Source of the DNA: UBA1422 sp963676385
GTDB lineage: Bacteria > Bacillota > Clostridia > Peptostreptococcales > Anaerovoracaceae
Length of the DNA: 64,000 bases
Assembly (NCBI GenBank): GCA_963676385.2
Contig: CAXXMM010000011.1
Span: 101,749-165,748, forward strand
Direction of reading: 5' to 3'
Shown: positions 60,122-64,000 of the stretch, one piece after another
Layout of the letters: the number at the start of each line of letters is the position of its first letter
Numbering within the stretch: position 1 is the stretch's first letter
Notes under the pieces: model-generated
Database searches by the model: none
What the model was told of the DNA's origin: nothing
What the model saw: the letters and a program-made list of their open reading frames with translations, nothing else
Made by a program: the position numbers and the translations under genes

Positions 60122-60697
60122 TTAATTCTTAAAGAATTCTCCACGCTTAGTCGTATGGCCATAATCGGCAGGGATCGTAATATACCTGACCTTATTTCCT
60201 TCTTTCATTTCGCCATAATATGCAACCCAAAAGGGGCGATATATATGTTGGCAGGTTGATGAAGCGATTTGAGGAAGCCCACCTATTACTCGATGAATTG
60301 CACGAATTGATATTTTTTTTGCACTACGAATTAGTTCCTCTTCAGAAAACTCCGAATCCTGTATCTGACTTTGAGGAATATCAATCTCCACTAATTTGGG
60401 AATACTATCTACTAAAGCTGCCCGGCAGGATGTACCATTACAAATTATTTTCACGTATTGCTCATTGTATTTTCCCTTCCTTGCAACATCATCTCTTCCC
60501 TTTACAGTTAACTTGTTCAACATAGACCTTTTGCAGAGAAATGTTAAATTGAAAAGGACATATTCAACATACAGTAATCGTAATTCGGTAAGCTCATTTT
60601 TCGAAAACACTCTTCTCCATATCCAGCTTCCCTTATTCTGTGCAATCTTATATGCTTCCTCTTTGCTCATCTTGACTTCAAAAACCTTAACCAACAT
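60122..60697 (-). CDS. Hypothetical soluble protein
   Basis: 191 residues, no membrane segment. The C-terminal end (IYRPFWVAYYG, VRYITIPADYGHTTKR) looks like a conserved beta-rich motif, and the N-terminal part has EVKMSKEEAYKIAQ. No family assigned. GAGAG lies before the ATG. It lies between the two-helix protein and DUF3830 in the operon, which suggests a role with the symporter or the radical enzyme. Confidence 0.6.
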   Translation of the reverse strand: MLVKVFEVKMSKEEAYKIAQNKGSWIWRRVFSKNELTELRLLYVEYVLFNLTFLCKRSMLNKLTVKGRDDVARKGKYNEQYVKIICNGTSCRAALVDSIPKLVEIDIPQSQIQDSEFSEEELIRSAKKISIRAIHRVIGGLPQIASSTCQHIYRPFWVAYYGEMKEGNKVRYITIPADYGHTTKRGEFFKN

Positions 60698-60711
60698 ACA
60701 CTCTCACTTTC

Positions 60712-60984
60712 TTATGCTTCTTTCTTTTTCGCTTCTATTTCTGCAATTTCAATATTTTTCTGTTTCATAAATTTATATACTTGAAAACAATAATTAATAA
60801 ATATGTAAGTAACAATTACCAACAACGCAATTGGGAACAACCATTCCATGACAAAGTCAATTTTTTGTGTAAAGCATAAAAATGCAATTACCTCAAGCAC
60901 AAAGTAGGATACTACTAATGCTCCATCAATTCCTAACCAAGAGATTTTATCACGTTTGATTTCCGTATCAATACTATTTTTCAT
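60712..60984 (-). CDS. Small two-helix membrane protein next to the symporter
   Basis: 90 residues: two hydrophobic helices (about 22-42 and 48-70) and a charged C-terminal helix (KNIEIAEIEAKKKEA). It lies directly behind the symporter gene, like the small auxiliary subunits of some SSS-type transporters (for example PanF- or YhdT-like pairs), so it may be a symporter partner. Start 60984 is favoured by AGGAGG 8 nt upstream. Confidence 0.65.
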   Translation of the reverse strand: MKNSIDTEIKRDKISWLGIDGALVVSYFVLEVIAFLCFTQKIDFVMEWLFPIALLVIVTYIFINYCFQVYKFMKQKNIEIAEIEAKKKEA

Positions 60985-60996
60985 CTCATCCACCTC

Positions 60997-62391
60997 CTAC
61001 TGTAATACGTCTGGAACTTGGACGCTTTTACCGATTCTATTTCCAAGTACCCATGCAACAATTGATGCGGGGAAGGCGACAACCAAAGGATAAGATATGG
61101 CTGCGATAGGCCATATTGAAAAAATTAAATAAACTCCTCCTCCAACTAACATACTTGCCATGCCTCCTGTTGGTGTCATTTTGCCTTTGAACATTAAGGC
61201 TCCAACCACTGGTACAAACCCAGCAGCCATCCATGCCCCTGAAACTAGTACGTACGCATCCATCGCCGTTTTAAACTGGAAGGCAAATAGCAAACCAATA
61301 ATTGCCATTCCGGCAACACTTATTCTTGTTAACAATAACATGCCTTTATCGGTATAATTTTTCTTCAGGTTGCCAATAATATCGTAGGCAAATGTAGTTC
61401 CTCCTGCCAAGAAATACCCATCTAAGGCTGATATTGCGGAACCGACAAGTGCAACAACAAATAATGCTCTAACTCCCGGCGGCATTATTGACAAAACCAT
61501 TGTGACATACCCTTCTCCCGGAGGTAAATCTGGATACATTACTAAAACTAACATTCCTGTGCCGGCAAGAACAATATCAAATATTGCCCAAATGATTAAA
61601 CACCACAACAATGACCTTCTCCCTGTTGCAGGAGAATCTGATGCAGAAAATCTTTGATAAAAACTTGGGTCAGCGTATACTCCCAAACTCAGGATAATAA
61701 ACATCAATATTTGTGCGGGACCAATTCCTAGAAATGGTTTCAACAAATCTGAATCTGCACCACCAACTGCTGTTACCACTCCGCTCCAACCTCCTACATC
61801 ACCCCATGCAAGCGGTACTACTATGGCAACACTAAATCCCAAGCACCAAAAGAGCAACATATCTGTAACGGCTACACCCATTAATCCTGCGACAACTGCA
61901 ATAAATATTACTAATCCAATTACTATTGCCCCCGTGAGCAAATACGGCGCTCCCCAAGCAATTTTCCCGACGAAGCCTGCAGTGGTAATGTTCCCAAATT
62001 GCAAACAATAAATTACCATTAATACTGCACCTACGATTGCAACAGGTTTTCCATATGTTTTTTTTAATAAATCTGCAATTGTCAAGTCCGTTCTTACCCG
62101 TGCTTTGGGTCCGACCCATAGGGCCAGCGGCATTCTGCTTAAATGCGCAGGCAAACTCCAGCCACCCCAAATGGATAAGCCATAAATTGCAAAATATTCT
62201 ACGCATCCTAGGGTACCAACCCCCCCATACCACGTTGCAACAAGGGCCCCAACCGTTAATGCCCATGGTAATGAGCGATTCCCCAGATAATAACTTTCCA
62301 TATCTGTGACCGCTTTTGAAAATTTCATCGCAATTGTTATTATTAAGATAACTACAAGTGCAATCACGACATTATCAATTAATCCTAGCAT
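60997..62391 (-). CDS. Sodium:solute symporter (SSS family)
   Basis: 464 residues, about 13 helices, with MESYYLGNRSLPWALTVGALVATWYG in the helix 1-2 region and SALDGYFLAGGT near helix 8, typical of SSS carriers. Substrate unknown; a compound for the glycyl radical enzyme is likely. AAAGGA precedes the ATG. Between the radical enzyme gene and four smaller genes in the same orientation. Confidence 0.88.
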   Translation of the reverse strand: MLGLIDNVVIALVVILIITIAMKFSKAVTDMESYYLGNRSLPWALTVGALVATWYGGVGTLGCVEYFAIYGLSIWGGWSLPAHLSRMPLALWVGPKARVRTDLTIADLLKKTYGKPVAIVGAVLMVIYCLQFGNITTAGFVGKIAWGAPYLLTGAIVIGLVIFIAVVAGLMGVAVTDMLLFWCLGFSVAIVVPLAWGDVGGWSGVVTAVGGADSDLLKPFLGIGPAQILMFIILSLGVYADPSFYQRFSASDSPATGRRSLLWCLIIWAIFDIVLAGTGMLVLVMYPDLPPGEGYVTMVLSIMPPGVRALFVVALVGSAISALDGYFLAGGTTFAYDIIGNLKKNYTDKGMLLLTRISVAGMAIIGLLFAFQFKTAMDAYVLVSGAWMAAGFVPVVGALMFKGKMTPTGGMASMLVGGGVYLIFSIWPIAAISYPLVVAFPASIVAWVLGNRIGKSVQVPDVLQ

Positions 62392-62415
62392 CTCTATTTT
62401 CCTTTCTGAAAATTA

Positions 62416-62535
62416 TCATTCAATAACTTGCGCATATGTATGAACTGACTTAGCCCTGAGCTTATTTGAGTTCTCATGAATAATTATTTCTATACATTCC
62501 AGATTGCCCCAGACTTCAAGTATTCCTCCTTTCAT
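62416..62535 (-). CDS. Possible 39-residue ORF between the radical enzyme and symporter genes
   Basis: ATG 62535 to TGA 62416-62418. The product is polar with one hydrophobic patch (NLECIEIIIHENSN). AAAGGAGG lies inside its first codons, so that motif serves an out-of-frame TTG or nothing; no ribosome site precedes the ATG. The rest of 62392-62605 shows no other feature. Confidence 0.25.
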   Translation of the reverse strand: MKGGILEVWGNLECIEIIIHENSNKLRAKSVHTYAQVIE

Positions 62536-62605
62536 TTTTTATCATACATATTAACTAATTTAACCCTAACTATTTTTTCTATGTTACACTCAAAACTTCA
62601 ATGAA

Positions 62606-64000
62606 TCAGCATAAATGTGCGGTCCTTTCAATGATTGTGTCCTGAGCCACTTTGTTCAGCTCAGTGAAGAAGGCCATATATCCGGCAACTCTTACCACGA
62701 TATCTCTGTAATTTTCAGGATCTTTTTGGGCCTTCCTTAATGTTTCGGAATCCACTACGTTTACCTGAATATGGAATCCTCCACTTTCAAAATAAGTCTT
62801 GATTGCTCCTTCGATTATCTTTCGACCGTTTTCTCCTTGCACGCCTCTGGGGTCAAACCTTAAATTGAATAAAGTGCCATTCAAGCAGCATTGTTGGTCC
62901 ATGTTGCCAACTGATTTTACCGTTGCAGTAGGCCCGCTCACATCTCTTCCCATTGCTGGAGATGCATTGTCGCTCAAGGGTTGAAAAGCAAACCTTCCAT
63001 CCGGAGTTGCTCCCACTCGCTCCCCATGTGATATGTTTGTAGTGATGGACATATTGCCTAAACACCATGATCCGCCTCTTGCATCTTTATACTGCTGAAC
63101 GTGTTTTGCACAGTAATTAACCATTTCCCTGGCAATGCCATCTACTTCACCATTGTCATTTCCAAATTTTGGCGCACCATTTAATAACATTTGTCTTTCT
63201 CTCTCATGTCCTTCGAAATTATGACTAAGGATGTCAAGCAAATCGGCCATCGAAAGTTTCTTTTGTTTAAATACAATTTCGTCAATTGCCATAATTGAAT
63301 CTGCTACTGTTGCAGCACCAGTGAAAAATGTTCCTGTATGAATGTAATTTGTTCCTCCCTGTTGTACTGACATGCCTCGCTTGATACATCCATCTTTTAC
63401 AATTGAGGCAAACATTACTGGTAACCTTCCAATATGATTTGGTACCACAATCGAGTATCCTTCATGCAACAAATCCCAGAAGTATATTAACTGTGCTTTC
63501 GTTGCATCCATTACCTCCTGCCTTGTTGTAAATTTGAGAGGGTCACCTGTTTTGGGTCCAATCTGTTTTCCTGTGAGGGGGTCAACTCCATTATGCAATG
63601 CCAATTCTAAACATTTGGTAGCATTCATCCACCCCGCTGTTGGGCTTGCGTCAGTACCTCCACCACCTTCATGAGGTTCCACGCAACCGATAACAATCCA
63701 ATCTCTCGCATCCTCAAGGGAACCACCTTTATCAAGCACTGTCGGGATTGCAACATGATCATTGAAGAATGCAGGATTTGCCAATCCTTCCTGTATCATC
63801 TCTGTTGCTTTTTTCATGAGTTTCTCAGGCATTTTATCATGACACCTAAGCGCAATCGGTGGGTTTGCAAGATGGGCTTCGCGTGCCGCGTCCATAATCA
63901 AGTATGTGACATCTGTCGTAGCATCATTTCCATCTCGGTCTATGCCACCTAACATTACAATTTGCCACATTGGTGACCCAGCAAAAGAAACGGCATACCA
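62606..64000 (-). CDS. Glycyl radical enzyme, C-terminal part (5' end outside the window)
   Basis: At least 464 residues, open to the window edge at 64000. The thiyl cysteine motif GCVEPHEGGGG (Cys-x-Glu) and the C-terminal glycyl radical motif VRVAGYMAFF are both present. Cys-x-Glu places it with the radical lyases/dehydratases (diol dehydratase, choline, isethionate or hydroxyproline types), not pyruvate formate-lyase, which has Cys-Cys. The substrate cannot be fixed; GGTDASPTAGWMN and QQGGTNYIHTG line the active-site region. Its activating enzyme is not in the window. Head of an apparent operon with an SSS symporter. Confidence 0.9.
   Translation of the reverse strand, partial: WYAVSFAGSPMWQIVMLGGIDRDGNDATTDVTYLIMDAAREAHLANPPIALRCHDKMPEKLMKKATEMIQEGLANPAFFNDHVAIPTVLDKGGSLEDARDWIVIGCVEPHEGGGGTDASPTAGWMNATKCLELALHNGVDPLTGKQIGPKTGDPLKFTTRQEVMDATKAQLIYFWDLLHEGYSIVVPNHIGRLPVMFASIVKDGCIKRGMSVQQGGTNYIHTGTFFTGAATVADSIMAIDEIVFKQKKLSMADLLDILSHNFEGHERERQMLLNGAPKFGNDNGEVDGIAREMVNYCAKHVQQYKDARGGSWCLGNMSITTNISHGERVGATPDGRFAFQPLSDNASPAMGRDVSGPTATVKSVGNMDQQCCLNGTLFNLRFDPRGVQGENGRKIIEGAIKTYFESGGFHIQVNVVDSETLRKAQKDPENYRDIVVRVAGYMAFFTELNKVAQDTIIERTAHLC

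Noticed and set aside
1..64000. CRISPR arrays, tRNA or rRNA genes, riboswitches (T-box, TPP, cobalamin)
   Set aside because: None of the expected repeats or conserved cores was seen on reading both strands, including upstream of the B12-dependent mutase operon and bioY. A covariance-model search would be needed to exclude divergent ones.

Overview
The window (about 42% GC by eye, Shine-Dalgarno motifs of the AGGAGG type, sigma-A promoters, BirA-, Zur- and LuxR-style regulation, lipoboxes but no outer-membrane genes) looks like chromosome of an anaerobic low-GC Gram-positive bacterium. It is probably an amino-acid-fermenting member of the Clostridia (Eubacteriales). Coenzyme-B12 mutase genes, a SucD-like acylating aldehyde dehydrogenase, a glycyl radical enzyme and an ACT-type protein of the hydrogenase-regulator kind fit an anaerobe. 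The genus cannot be fixed from sequence reading alone. No rRNA, tRNA, CRISPR array, insertion sequence or prophage was seen.

Layout. 1-12.4 kb: a 5' fragment of a membrane sensor gene, bioY with a BirA-type operator, a THEP1-like NTPase, a membrane-bound LuxR regulator, a secreted M28 peptidase, an APC permease behind a LuxR sensor that is split into two reading frames, an ABC-F ATPase, and a membrane protein/DUF2089/membrane protein operon. 12.4-21.4 kb: a MATE exporter, two YtcJ-like amidohydrolases, an unusual CDF protein and a second APC permease, divergent from a MerR/zinc-ribbon/methyltransferase-like fusion. 21.4-30.6 kb: an MltG-like lipoprotein, small membrane proteins, a five-gene methylmalonyl-CoA mutase operon (acylating aldehyde dehydrogenase, both mutase subunits, MeaB, epimerase), YwbE and Tex. 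30.7-38.1 kb: MFS / MocR-like regulator / AbgA-like amidohydrolase operon, then zur-znuBC divergent from znuA.

38.1-50.7 kb: CDP-alcohol phosphatidyltransferase and GNAT pair, a third transporter/LuxR/amidohydrolase module with 30-bp tandem repeats in its divergent promoter region, a GLUG-repeat surface protein, a marR-MFS operon whose transporter carries a long extracytoplasmic insertion, and typA with an attenuator-like leader. 50.9-64 kb: unknown membrane proteins, a decayed gene, a nitrilase plus two DUF1989 paralogues, alanine dehydrogenase followed by in-frame gene debris, an EamA transporter, and an apparent operon running from a glycyl radical enzyme (cut by the window end) through a sodium:solute symporter, a two-TM small protein, an unknown protein, a DUF3830 protein and another unknown protein.

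Taken together the window reads as a set of scavenging modules, each with a transporter (APC, MFS or SSS), a hydrolase, lyase or amidohydrolase, and a dedicated LuxR, MerR or MocR regulator, inserted among housekeeping genes. The items most worth following up are the MocR-like regulator that has Leu at the PLP-lysine position, the glycyl radical/symporter/DUF3830 operon, the MerR-methyltransferase-like fusion and the split LuxR sensor.
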